Of a DNA stretch of 64,000 nt, positions 9,301-16,003 are shown in pieces. Made by a program: the position numbers and the translations under genes. The notes below the pieces were generated by a model. That model worked only from the letters and a program-made list of their open reading frames with translations. It was not told where the DNA came from and made no database searches. This DNA is from Bdellovibrio sp. KM01. GTDB lineage: Bacteria; Bdellovibrionota; Bdellovibrionia; Bdellovibrionales; Bdellovibrionaceae. The stretch spans positions 2,790,001 through 2,854,000 of the forward strand of contig NZ_CP058348.1 of NCBI RefSeq assembly GCF_013752535.1. Reading direction: 5' to 3'. Within the stretch, counting starts at the first letter, position 1, and every line of letters starts with the position of its first letter.

Positions 9301-9962
9301 ATATTGCGGTAGCGTTCCGCACGTTGCGCCTGTCTTTGCAAAGAATCGATCTGGCGTTTCAACTCGCCCACGATGTCTTGCAAACGAAGCAAGTTTTGAT
9401 CTGTTTGGATCAATTTACGTTGAGATTCTTTTTTACGAGCCTTGAACTTCGTGATACCCGCAGCTTCCTCGATAAGCATGCGACGGTCTTCAGGTTTCGA
9501 AGTGATGATCTTACCGATCATACCTTGCGCGATGATAGAGAAACCTTTAGAGCCCGCCCCCGTATCCATGAAGATCTCTTGCAAGTCCTTCAAACGAGCT
9601 GGTTCTTTATTGATGAAGTACTCACCCTCACCGTTTCTGTGAAGACGACGAGTCACCATGATCTCAGAGTGTTTGATGTATTTAACTGGGAAGGCGCCGC
9701 CGTCGTTTTCAAGCGTCAATGACACTTCACACATACCTAGTGGCGCGTAACCTTCAGCACCACCAAAGATAACGTCCGTCATTTGCGATGCACGAAGATC
9801 CTTCGCAGACTGGTCACCCATAACCCACATCAGGGCATCTACGATATTGGATTTACCGCAACCATTTGGTCCGACGATACCTGTAATACCAGAATCGAAA
9901 TGGATCACTGTACGATCTTTGAACGATTTAAAACCAATGAGTTCAATCTTTTTAATTCTCAA
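6375..9962 (-). CDS. smc: chromosome segregation ATPase SMC
   Basis: A 1195-residue condensin ATPase that organises and segregates the chromosome with ScpA/ScpB. Seen in order: the N-terminal head with FKSF and Walker A GPNGCGKS (residues 31-38), a long coiled coil, a hinge around residues 500-660 with the GVLTGGS element, a second coiled coil, and the C-terminal head with signature LMSGGEK and Walker B CLLDEVDAPLDD. Length matches bacterial SMC. I chose a TTG start at 9962: the protein then begins (L/M)RIKKIELIGFKSF as in the family, and AGAGGGG lies 8 bases upstream. The longer frame to 10013 adds 17 atypical residues. The gene is apparently monocistronic, ended by the bidirectional terminator at 6321. 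Confidence 0.96.
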   Translation of the reverse strand: MRIKKIELIGFKSFKDRTVIHFDSGITGIVGPNGCGKSNIVDALMWVMGDQSAKDLRASQMTDVIFGGAEGYAPLGMCEVSLTLENDGGAFPVKYIKHSEIMVTRRLHRNGEGEYFINKEPARLKDLQEIFMDTGAGSKGFSIIAQGMIGKIITSKPEDRRMLIEEAAGITKFKARKKESQRKLIQTDQNLLRLQDIVGELKRQIDSLQRQAQRAERYRNIKNQIEDLDLWISTAQYVELARAAEEAQAIFNEAQSMEIEGDANLSTLQGQLEVLKLQILEKEKMAEEHQTVYFDKQGTVQKKEMEIQELRFEIEQARRNEQMTGTILQEQQARQELLARDKATLEAQVTELKEEAETLTATFNEKNDIFQNFNSRIGTVDEDLTTKRRELFAVGQSESSLDARVNSLSAQIADLSERQDNEQQVLNELREKQVEFESRRKKVTNDLDKERQMQLDLASDVDSFEANKKILTESAAEKKLEVESFKDSLNEVASRLYGLENLQNNFEGFQEGVKQVMLWQKTRSQELMADGSVVTHFQPVSEVVEVPAEYEVAMEAALGSRLQMLLSSDANIAVDAVSHLKEQKSGRSSFMSASDQNVAFNRSESPIGQEGVQAILKDVVQAADKFKNAVTYMLDGVAIVDSIRTALNLRATYTGWTFVTLDGDTLTADGVLTGGSSESADSGMLKRRREIKELSEKKDEYAGKLQLAQMALKKVEEQLANVLNDFEGAQKRKIDQEIKVTEFRKDLERAENEVQNAQAAVERQEREVKKLTEQLEVQELKMEELNEALIEAREKKVLLEGEVEALNSELNSVRLGFDGLQAEVTDLQVRSASKTQEYTGVLRQLEMVSKSLSDLDAQLARMSEEAEGYNSQMTESQVTLEEKKIEFERLLDEVEQLKLQAARTKDEYEVMSETIRAIEEEASASQRLRNERQHKMNDSQLKLEQAKMKEQYLVDSIRERYMLNLPDVIEKYINKEGDFMEADAQLKDLREKLAKIGEVNLSAIEEYEETATRYEFLTKQHADLTEAKEQLRKVIDRINRICSKRFKETFDLVNERFTRVFPVLFGGGEAWLELVEETEKNEAGIEIIARPPGKKTQNVSLMSGGEKALTAVALVFSIFLVKPSPYCLLDEVDAPLDDANVFRFNDLVREMAKRSQIIVVTHNKHTMEVAKKLYGVTMQERGVSTMVSVALNDIK

Positions 9963-10013
9963 GGTATATTCCCCTCTTGAGTCACATGAGTTACTCAAAA
10001 TATACAAGCCCAA

Positions 10014-10262
10014 GGTCCAGCTAGACCAAAGGCCATTTAACTCTCCAGTCTGGAGAGAACTATGTCAACTGTGGCTTGCCAAAAGAATCCCAAACGCTGA
10101 AAAGTTAAGCAGAAATATCGCGAGTCCTTAAACGAAAAAGCGCTCCGCATTATATGCGCAGCGCTAAATTTCTGCTTTTGATTTATTTTTGATGAGGTTT
10201 CAGAGGCATTTTACGCCTCCTTAATTCAGGCAGATTTATGATCTGCTCATCAGGAGGCACCT
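10014..10262. promoter_or_regulatory. smc upstream control region with palindromes
   Basis: This gene-free stretch holds a near-perfect 17-bp palindrome, CTCTCCAG-t-CTGGAGAG (10041-10057), and a shorter GGTC-N6-GACC inverted repeat (about 10015-10028), both upstream of the smc start. They could be operators or hairpins in the smc leader. Further right are a minus-strand terminator (10134-10165) and a small GAGGC/GCCTC hairpin (about 10211-10227) just before the ribosome-binding site of the small ORF at 10263. No protein function is assigned to the palindromes. Confidence 0.4.
10134..10165 (-). terminator. intrinsic terminator for the 10376-12243 gene pair
   Basis: The stem AGCGCT-c-CGCAT / ATGCG-c-AGCGCT is followed on the minus strand by TTTTTCGTTT. 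It sits about 210 bases past the stop of the secreted-protein gene at 10376 and isolates that pair from smc. Confidence 0.7.
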
Positions 10263-10379
10263 ATGCAATACAAAAAATCTGAAATTTATCCGAAAGAAGA
10301 ACTCTCTAAAATGGCCACATTTAAGATTGTGATAACCACTGTAACTCTCAGCATTTTAGTGACGTACTTTCTGCGCTAG
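10263..10379 (+). CDS. small single-pass membrane protein (38 aa)
   Basis: A 38-codon ORF starts at an ATG with a strong AGGAGG-type site 5 bases upstream. The product has a charged N-terminal half (MQYKKSEIYPKEELSKMA) and a hydrophobic C-terminal helix (IVITTVTLSILVTYF) ending in Leu-Arg. Its stop overlaps the stop of the convergent gene at 10376 by 4 bases. I know no homologue. The good ribosome-binding site and the transmembrane pattern are the only support; it was too short for routine ORF lists. Confidence 0.5.
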   Translation: MQYKKSEIYPKEELSKMATFKIVITTVTLSILVTYFLR

Positions 10380-11419
10380 TTAAAAAAGTACAGATCGCCA
10401 ATTCTGCGCGCGTGTTGATCGAGCAAAACGAAACTCAAAGTTTTAGGCGCCTGAATACTGAGCTCCAGGAACATTCCATGGTAGTACTCTTGATACGGCG
10501 TCTCACCTCTGACGTTATCCAAAATGGCGATATTAATTGGATGTGGCTCCAGAAGAAAATCGCTGAAGGCCAGATAAAAGAGATTTTCGGGATTCTGGGC
10601 TGCCTTCACGCGAATCACATCACGCAAATCAATTTTGTACGGAAAAGGCTCCAAACACCTGATCGTAGGTCCTCTTTTGCACAGGAATTGATTCAGACCT
10701 TCAGAGCCACCAAAGAAATCTGCCATTGGAATCGTCACAGGCGACCAATCTTCGTTTACAATCGAATCAGGACGATATTGAAGAATGATCGCAGGAACCA
10801 GAGGCAGCATCGGCTGATGAACAAAAACTCCCAGCGAATACAATACTCTTAACAGAGCGGACGAACGAGTGGGCTCTTGAAAATAAGCTTGAGCGGCCTG
10901 TTCAATATTAATGATCTGCTCATAAGTCGCACGAGGATTCACCAACCACAAAGCTTCATGAAAAAGAATCGCCGCTTGTTCAATTTCGTTTAAGCGAAAG
11001 AACTCCGGCAAAAGCATCGTTTTTTTCGTCTTAGGTTCCGTGACCGCAAAGATCACCACATTTTCCGGAGAAATATTCAAAAGCTTCGCATAAATGGACA
11101 CCAGATTCGCACGGGCTTCCGGATCGAATTTGTCAGAGCTGATCTGATGATAGTTGCGAGCCAGCGAAGGCGTGATCGCCGCCAACAAGTCCCCTTTTAC
11201 ATTTTCCGGCAACGGCATTCGTAAAATACGATTGGTCAAAAGACTTAATCCCGGAACCGCATAGAAGCTCAAGGGATCTTTATCAACGGAAATTCGCGCC
11301 GAACCAAAAGTTTGGTAAGAACCATCTTGAGAAGTCCCACCACCACCGTTTTGAACTTCCTTCGCGGCAAAGATATTTACAGAAAAAAACAAAACACAAA
11401 CGCCGATTAGAATTTTCAT
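10376..11419 (-). CDS. secreted hypothetical protein, coupled to TIGR02147 regulator
   Basis: A 347-residue product with a clear signal peptide (LIGVCVLFFSVNIFAA), then NGGGGT and a body without cysteine-rich or repeat features. Around residue 155 the segment AAILFHEALWLV resembles the HE part of zinc-peptidase helices but lacks the second His, so catalysis is not supported. The ATG overlaps the stop of the upstream TIGR02147-type gene by 4 bases, so the two are co-translated. This pairing of a regulator-like protein with an exported protein is the main clue to its role. No family is named with confidence. Confidence 0.7.
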   Translation of the reverse strand: MKILIGVCVLFFSVNIFAAKEVQNGGGGTSQDGSYQTFGSARISVDKDPLSFYAVPGLSLLTNRILRMPLPENVKGDLLAAITPSLARNYHQISSDKFDPEARANLVSIYAKLLNISPENVVIFAVTEPKTKKTMLLPEFFRLNEIEQAAILFHEALWLVNPRATYEQIINIEQAAQAYFQEPTRSSALLRVLYSLGVFVHQPMLPLVPAIILQYRPDSIVNEDWSPVTIPMADFFGGSEGLNQFLCKRGPTIRCLEPFPYKIDLRDVIRVKAAQNPENLFYLAFSDFLLEPHPINIAILDNVRGETPYQEYYHGMFLELSIQAPKTLSFVLLDQHARRIGDLYFFN

Positions 11420-12243
11420 TCCGCATCTCCTTTGAGCTCAAACAACTGCATAGACAAACTAAAAACTTTTTCTTTACCCGGAATCGCTTCCAGCTCACGA
11501 ACCAAAGCGCGACGGAATTCACGGAGTCGGTCTTTGGCATATTTCATCTGCTCTGCACTCATGGCAAAGATCACCGATGAAAACTCGCGATCTTCAACGG
11601 CATCATTCTGAATCGCTCGACCCGCACGTTTTAGCATCTGATTATGGAAATTTTGAATCGCATGGGAAGACACATCAGCAGAGGTTGTGAAGTCGCCTTC
11701 CAGCGCCTGCCAGCGCTCCCCGGTTGTATCCAACATCTTGCTCGCCACCAGTTGCGCGACGACGTCTTCAACTTCAGATACGGTAAGCCCAAGGTGTTTC
11801 GCAAAAGACTCGGCCGAAGTTTCGATTTCTGGAACCGTCAAAAGTTCAAGCAAAGCCAGGTTTCGCCAATCTACCACGGCGTGAACTTCAGAATCTGTCA
11901 AAGTGCGTTCATCAAGCAGGTACATGCGAACGCGTTCGCGAGCTTCTTTCTTAGCAATTGAACTGCGCGCATGTTCCGAGCGAATCAAGTCCAAGAAGTA
12001 TTCGCGATCTTTACCACTGAGGCCAAAACGTTCTGCCATCTCAGCGCCCTTAAGATCCGACAAACCTACTTTACCATTCATAATTTCACTCAAGCGAGAG
12101 GCATTCATGTTCAAATCACGAGCGAACGCACGCATCGAGTAAGAGGAGTTTTTGGTCTTTCTTTTCTTGAATTCGTCGAAAATAAAATTTCTGTATGTCT
12201 GCGACTTAAGATTTCCCGTTTTCATAAGTTCGTCATTAAACAT
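11416..12243 (-). CDS. TIGR02147-family putative regulator
   Basis: A 275-residue protein of the TIGR02147 type (DUF4423-like), a family expanded in Bdellovibrio and Fibrobacter. The N-terminus (about 15-75) reads as a helix-turn-helix: YSMRAFARDLNMNASRLSEI then GKVGLS and AEMAERFGLS. The mid part carries the typical HAVVDWRNLALLELL and a second winged-helix-like region (FAKHLGLTVSEVEDVVAQLV). The C-terminus has the family's REFSSVIFAMS and LREFRRALV segments. I chose the ATG at 12243; in-frame alternatives exist at 12279 (GTG) and 12222 (ATG), and none has a strong Shine-Dalgarno site, so the start is uncertain. It is coupled to the secreted protein at 10376 and divergent from the metallopeptidase at 12411. 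Confidence 0.85.
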   Translation of the reverse strand: MFNDELMKTGNLKSQTYRNFIFDEFKKRKTKNSSYSMRAFARDLNMNASRLSEIMNGKVGLSDLKGAEMAERFGLSGKDREYFLDLIRSEHARSSIAKKEARERVRMYLLDERTLTDSEVHAVVDWRNLALLELLTVPEIETSAESFAKHLGLTVSEVEDVVAQLVASKMLDTTGERWQALEGDFTTSADVSSHAIQNFHNQMLKRAGRAIQNDAVEDREFSSVIFAMSAEQMKYAKDRLREFRRALVRELEAIPGKEKVFSLSMQLFELKGDAE

Positions 12244-12363
12244 TCGTAACTTTATTTGTCGAACCATAACACACGGCACTGTTTAGTTTTTCGGCATCAT
12301 CATCGCAGTGATATTTAGCGTGTTCGAAATTCGGAAACCACATCCAATAAGTGTTGGTTTCAA

Positions 12364-12379
12364 TGTCAGCACATTGACA
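12364..12379. promoter_or_regulatory. candidate operator upstream of metallopeptidase gene
   Basis: The inverted repeat TGTCA-N6-TGACA lies about 32 bases before the ATG at 12411, next to a TATAAC sequence that could be a -10 element. The divergent TIGR02147 gene is a natural candidate regulator, but this is inference. Confidence 0.25.
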
Positions 12380-12410
12380 GGTGTATAACTAAATTCGGGA
12401 GATTCTCATA

Positions 12411-14153
12411 ATGAGACATTTCATGACTCTTACAGCAATTACTCTAGCCTTAGCTACCAATCTGGCTGCTTGTCGTGATACCTCCTCGAAAAATCCCGAG
12501 AGCCTGAGCCCCGCAGAGATTGCCGATCAAACTCAACCTGCAACGGACCCCGCTGACAGCGATAGCCGTGGATTTACAGCGAACGGCCGCTTTCGCCAAA
12601 GTTTTAAAAACAGCTACCCCCTTGAGTACGCTTGCACCACAGAGCTGTGCACCCCCGAATTTCAAAAATATCCAAGCCGTATTGAAACAACTCAAGCAGC
12701 GTCTTTACCCACAGATGCGCAAAAAAAGTATTATGCAGACTACATTCAGCCGGCCTTGGTAAATTACTATAATTCACGCAAAGCCAACTCTGCAAAATGG
12801 CTTAGTCAGCTTGAAGCGAAAGACGCCGACTTTGCCAATATCAAATTAAGTGATGATCAACTGAGAATTCTCCAAACGTTAAATGCCCTTCAAAATTCCG
12901 ATAAAATTCCATTAATGTCCCTGTATTGGACCGGGAAATTTTCCCAAGTCGATTTCCAAAAAGCTTTCGCCATTTACCAACACATGGGCACATGGTCATA
13001 TCTGCAACAAATGCATCCCAAGCTTTCATTAATCGAAGCCGCTAAAATGGAATTAGACTTCATTGAGAAAAATCTTCCGCGTCTAAGCAAAATCATCGGC
13101 GGCGCAAATTCCCTGGATGCGAATATCACGGAAAAAATCAAAGCCTCTCAAGCTCTGGATCTGGATGAAATGGAGGAGCTTTCAGAGTACTCCATCTCTA
13201 TCCACAGGCTGGAACATTTTCTTTTTGGCGAAGGCAAGGCCGTTATCGCGGAGCTAATGAAAATGTCTCCTTTAACACCAGAAATGCTTTACCAGATCTA
13301 TTCTAAAAAGAAACTGCAGACGGAACATACCAAACGCATGCAGACGGATCTAAGAGACAATTGCTCAGATCGCTATTTTCAATCGATCAATCTGTATCCC
13401 CAAACAGAGCAACTTGAAAAGTTTAAATCCCTGGCAGAGCAAACTCGCGAATCAGCCCTGTCTTTGATTAGCACGCAGGACCCGGCCTATGAAAAAGTGA
13501 AGGCGATACAATTTATGTATCCGCCCACTTCAGATAAGAATAGCACCTCTTGGTTAAATGCCCTGCTCTCCAAAGCAGCAAGTATCCAGGAGGACACCGA
13601 TGGACTGGAACAGCTGGATTCCCAGTCTTTGTATGCCAAGGCGCTGATCATGACGATGTTTGCAGACTATTCCAAAGAGGAAAACCTTTGTCCGAAAATT
13701 CCTGACGAGAAAATTTCTGACAAAAATGCAGTCGCCTATGGTTACGTGATGGTCAGCTGGTACAGCGTCAGATATCCAGAATTGGGTGCTTCGATCGTAG
13801 CTCATGAAATCGGACACTCTGTTTACGCTTACAGCAACATGTCAGACGTAACCAAGTCCTGCCTCAAACAGAAGCAGGCATCGGATAACTTTACCAATGA
13901 AGATTTCGCAGACCTATTCTCTGCGAAGGTCAGTCAGAATCTCGCTGCGAAATATCAGATTCCCACAGGTAATATGGCTTGCGCCTTGATGGATAATCTC
14001 TATCCCCTGAACAGTCGCGATACCTCAGATCCGCACTCAACCTTTTTGTATCGCGCCTTGCAACTGAACATTGCGAATGGAAAACAGATTCCAGCGTCCT
14101 GTCAGCAGTTAGCTCTGCGAGACAATGCTGCTGCGACAAACCAGTGCAATTAA
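12411..14153 (+). CDS. M13-like zinc metallopeptidase lipoprotein
   Basis: A 580-residue lipoprotein: signal peptide with lipobox LAAC at residues 18-21, then an Asp/Ser/Thr-rich linker. The C-terminal third has HEIGH (His465, Glu466, His469) and, 27 residues after it, EDFAD (Glu497, Asp501), i.e. HExxH plus ExxxD as in M13 (neprilysin-type) gluzincins. A DPHS..LYR segment near residue 540 resembles the M13 substrate-binding DxH region. Overall similarity to M13 is weak, so subfamily is tentative, but the zinc-ligand set is complete. Predicted site is the periplasmic face of a membrane. Its stop overlaps the stop of the convergent gene by 4 bases. Confidence 0.75.
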   Translation: MRHFMTLTAITLALATNLAACRDTSSKNPESLSPAEIADQTQPATDPADSDSRGFTANGRFRQSFKNSYPLEYACTTELCTPEFQKYPSRIETTQAASLPTDAQKKYYADYIQPALVNYYNSRKANSAKWLSQLEAKDADFANIKLSDDQLRILQTLNALQNSDKIPLMSLYWTGKFSQVDFQKAFAIYQHMGTWSYLQQMHPKLSLIEAAKMELDFIEKNLPRLSKIIGGANSLDANITEKIKASQALDLDEMEELSEYSISIHRLEHFLFGEGKAVIAELMKMSPLTPEMLYQIYSKKKLQTEHTKRMQTDLRDNCSDRYFQSINLYPQTEQLEKFKSLAEQTRESALSLISTQDPAYEKVKAIQFMYPPTSDKNSTSWLNALLSKAASIQEDTDGLEQLDSQSLYAKALIMTMFADYSKEENLCPKIPDEKISDKNAVAYGYVMVSWYSVRYPELGASIVAHEIGHSVYAYSNMSDVTKSCLKQKQASDNFTNEDFADLFSAKVSQNLAAKYQIPTGNMACALMDNLYPLNSRDTSDPHSTFLYRALQLNIANGKQIPASCQQLALRDNAAATNQCN

Positions 14154-15049
14154 TCGATAGGAATCAGACGTTCATGCCGCTGCTGTCTGTAGCGGTTGAT
14201 CACACCTTGAGTGTCTTCCGGTGCCACCGACGGTCGTGCCGACTCACCGAACTGGTAAATCATCCCTACACCATAGCCCACATTCAAATCGGATCTGTGG
14301 AGCGGGCTGGAGCGATTCGCAGACCACGTATAGTCCGAAACCGATGCTCCAAGATAAAGTGAAAAACGACCTGAAGAAAATCTTTGATAGTAAGAAAGGT
14401 TGTTATTCAAAAAGCCTGCCTGAGCATTGTAAGCCGTGCGCGAAGCCGTCGCGAACATCGGGTCCACTTCAAAGTAAGTTTTCATGTATTCTTGGCTAGC
14501 AGCATTCATTTCCAGCGCCGTTGTGCCGGAAATATAAATGGGCGAGGAAAAAGGTCCGCGGGCATAGCTTTCCCAACGATAGATAACTTGAGCCTTAAAG
14601 CGCATTCCATTCTGACGAATATACGTCCCGTAAGCTGCCGCAGAAAGAAAGGGAGCCAATTGAAACTCCCACGTTCCCCCACTTGACCAAACCAGCTGGG
14701 GGCCGCCATCTAATACCAAGGGCAGGTTTTCCATACCTTCACGAGCCAAATTCTTGGTTGAATCCAGAGGCAGTCGACCTCCTCCGGAAAACTCCAAAGA
14801 CCATGTATTTGATTTAAAAAGATAGGCCCGGCCCCCTTCGCGATCGTCGGCACGCAAATATTCACCACGATATTGAAAAGTCGGAAAGGGAAGCATCAAA
14901 TCGGAATACTCATCCGAAGACGGATAATCAGAGTAGCGAATATATCCCAGACCAAGGCCCCACTCCCACAATGGCGGAGAGGGCTCATCACTAGCGGACG
15001 CCAATGGAGAAATTGAAAGTACCAGAAGGAGAACCAGGAAAAAACGCAT
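14150..15049 (-). CDS. MipA/OmpV-like outer membrane protein
   Basis: A 299-residue exported protein (signal LVLLLVLSISPLASAS). The mature N-terminus WEWGLGLGYIRYSDYPSSDEY and the pattern of alternating aromatic beta-strands match the MipA/OmpV family, outer-membrane barrels that in some species scaffold murein-synthesising complexes. The usual closing strand (GYGVGMIYQF) is followed by an unusual Arg/Gln-rich tail of about 35 residues. I chose the ATG at 15049, which places the signal peptide at the N-terminus; an in-frame TTG at 15091 would add 14 residues. It lies 49 bases below the binding-protein gene on the same strand. Confidence 0.75.
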   Translation of the reverse strand: MRFFLVLLLVLSISPLASASDEPSPPLWEWGLGLGYIRYSDYPSSDEYSDLMLPFPTFQYRGEYLRADDREGGRAYLFKSNTWSLEFSGGGRLPLDSTKNLAREGMENLPLVLDGGPQLVWSSGGTWEFQLAPFLSAAAYGTYIRQNGMRFKAQVIYRWESYARGPFSSPIYISGTTALEMNAASQEYMKTYFEVDPMFATASRTAYNAQAGFLNNNLSYYQRFSSGRFSLYLGASVSDYTWSANRSSPLHRSDLNVGYGVGMIYQFGESARPSVAPEDTQGVINRYRQQRHERLIPID

Positions 15050-15098
15050 AATGCCGTTATCGGATTTTCTCAGGTTTTCCCAACTGGACAATCAGAGA

Positions 15099-15893
15099 TT
15101 AATCGTTAGGAACAATCGCGTTTTGGATAGCAAGAGCGGAGGAATATTTGGCGTAAATTTTGGCAAATGTTCCATCACGCACCATCCCCTCCAAAGCTGT
15201 TTCGAGCAACTTAACATCTGCACTGCTAATGCGCTTTTTTGAATAATAACTGCCAACGCCCGTAAGGACCTTGCGATCGATCTGCAAGCCAAATTCCTGC
15301 ATTCGATATTTCTGCAAAAAATAGTCTGAAACAGAAACGGAACCGACAAAGACTTTGACCTGACCTCGCTTCAACGCTTGAAACACAGTCGCATAATCTG
15401 GAAATTGCCGGACCCGCCCCTGCTCTCGCAGCAGATTCAGTTCTTGATCGCGAAAGTAGCCTTGCGTGCCGATGAAGGCCCCAAAGATCACCGATTTATC
15501 AGCTAGTGCTTTCTCAAGATCGTATTTCTTTTTTTGCAGATCCGGAGCAAGAACGACAGCACGATAACTGCGAAACATTTGAATAAAATGTCCCACGCTG
15601 TCCATCGTCGGAGTTTTGATGGATAGTACCGTGATATCCACGCTGGAATTTTTCATCCGCTCCACCAGCGTGGGTCGCGACATTTCTAAAACTTCAAAAA
15701 TACAGCCGGTGCGTTTTCGAAGCTCATCGACTGTATCCAACATCGATCCGCGTGCCTCACTTTTTTCCAAAAAATAAAGGGGCTCATTCTGAATCACCCC
15801 CACGCGGAAAGCCCGCTCACACTTTACAACTGCAGGAGATGAAGACGTGTAAGTCAGAATCCCAACCAAAAAAACGAAGCAACTTTTAAACAT
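15099..15893 (-). CDS. periplasmic solute-binding protein (SBP_bac_3-like)
   Basis: A 264-residue exported protein (signal FVFLVGILTYTSSSPAVV) with an SBP_bac_3-type body: FRVGVIQNEPLYFLEKSEA, SVDITVLSIKTPTMDSVG in lobe 1, GTQGYFRDQELN at the lobe 2 entry, and GQVKVFVGSVSVSDYFL. No transport genes lie next to it. Like the 4139-4915 protein it lacks an obvious partner; the two are only distantly similar. It probably precedes the OmpV-like gene in one transcript. Ligand unknown. Confidence 0.75.
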   Translation of the reverse strand: MFKSCFVFLVGILTYTSSSPAVVKCERAFRVGVIQNEPLYFLEKSEARGSMLDTVDELRKRTGCIFEVLEMSRPTLVERMKNSSVDITVLSIKTPTMDSVGHFIQMFRSYRAVVLAPDLQKKKYDLEKALADKSVIFGAFIGTQGYFRDQELNLLREQGRVRQFPDYATVFQALKRGQVKVFVGSVSVSDYFLQKYRMQEFGLQIDRKVLTGVGSYYSKKRISSADVKLLETALEGMVRDGTFAKIYAKYSSALAIQNAIVPND

Positions 15894-15969
15894 AAATAGA
15901 AGTTATCAAGAACTTTTGTTTTAGGAAAAACAATTTGGAAGCTGTCTGCAGCCATACATAGCAGCGAAA

Positions 15970-15996
15970 TAAAAAAGGGAGCCCTCAGGCTCCCTT
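15970..15996 (-). terminator. intrinsic terminator of ppdK
   Basis: AAGGGAGCC/GGCTCCCTT with loop CTCA, followed by a T-run on the minus strand, 8 bases after the ppdK stop. Confidence 0.9.
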
Positions 15997-16003
15997 ACGA
16001 TTG

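Noticed and set aside
11110-11130. Zinc peptidase site in the 10376 protein (HEALW)
   Set aside because: The second His of HExxH is missing (HEALW), and no downstream Glu ligand is evident.
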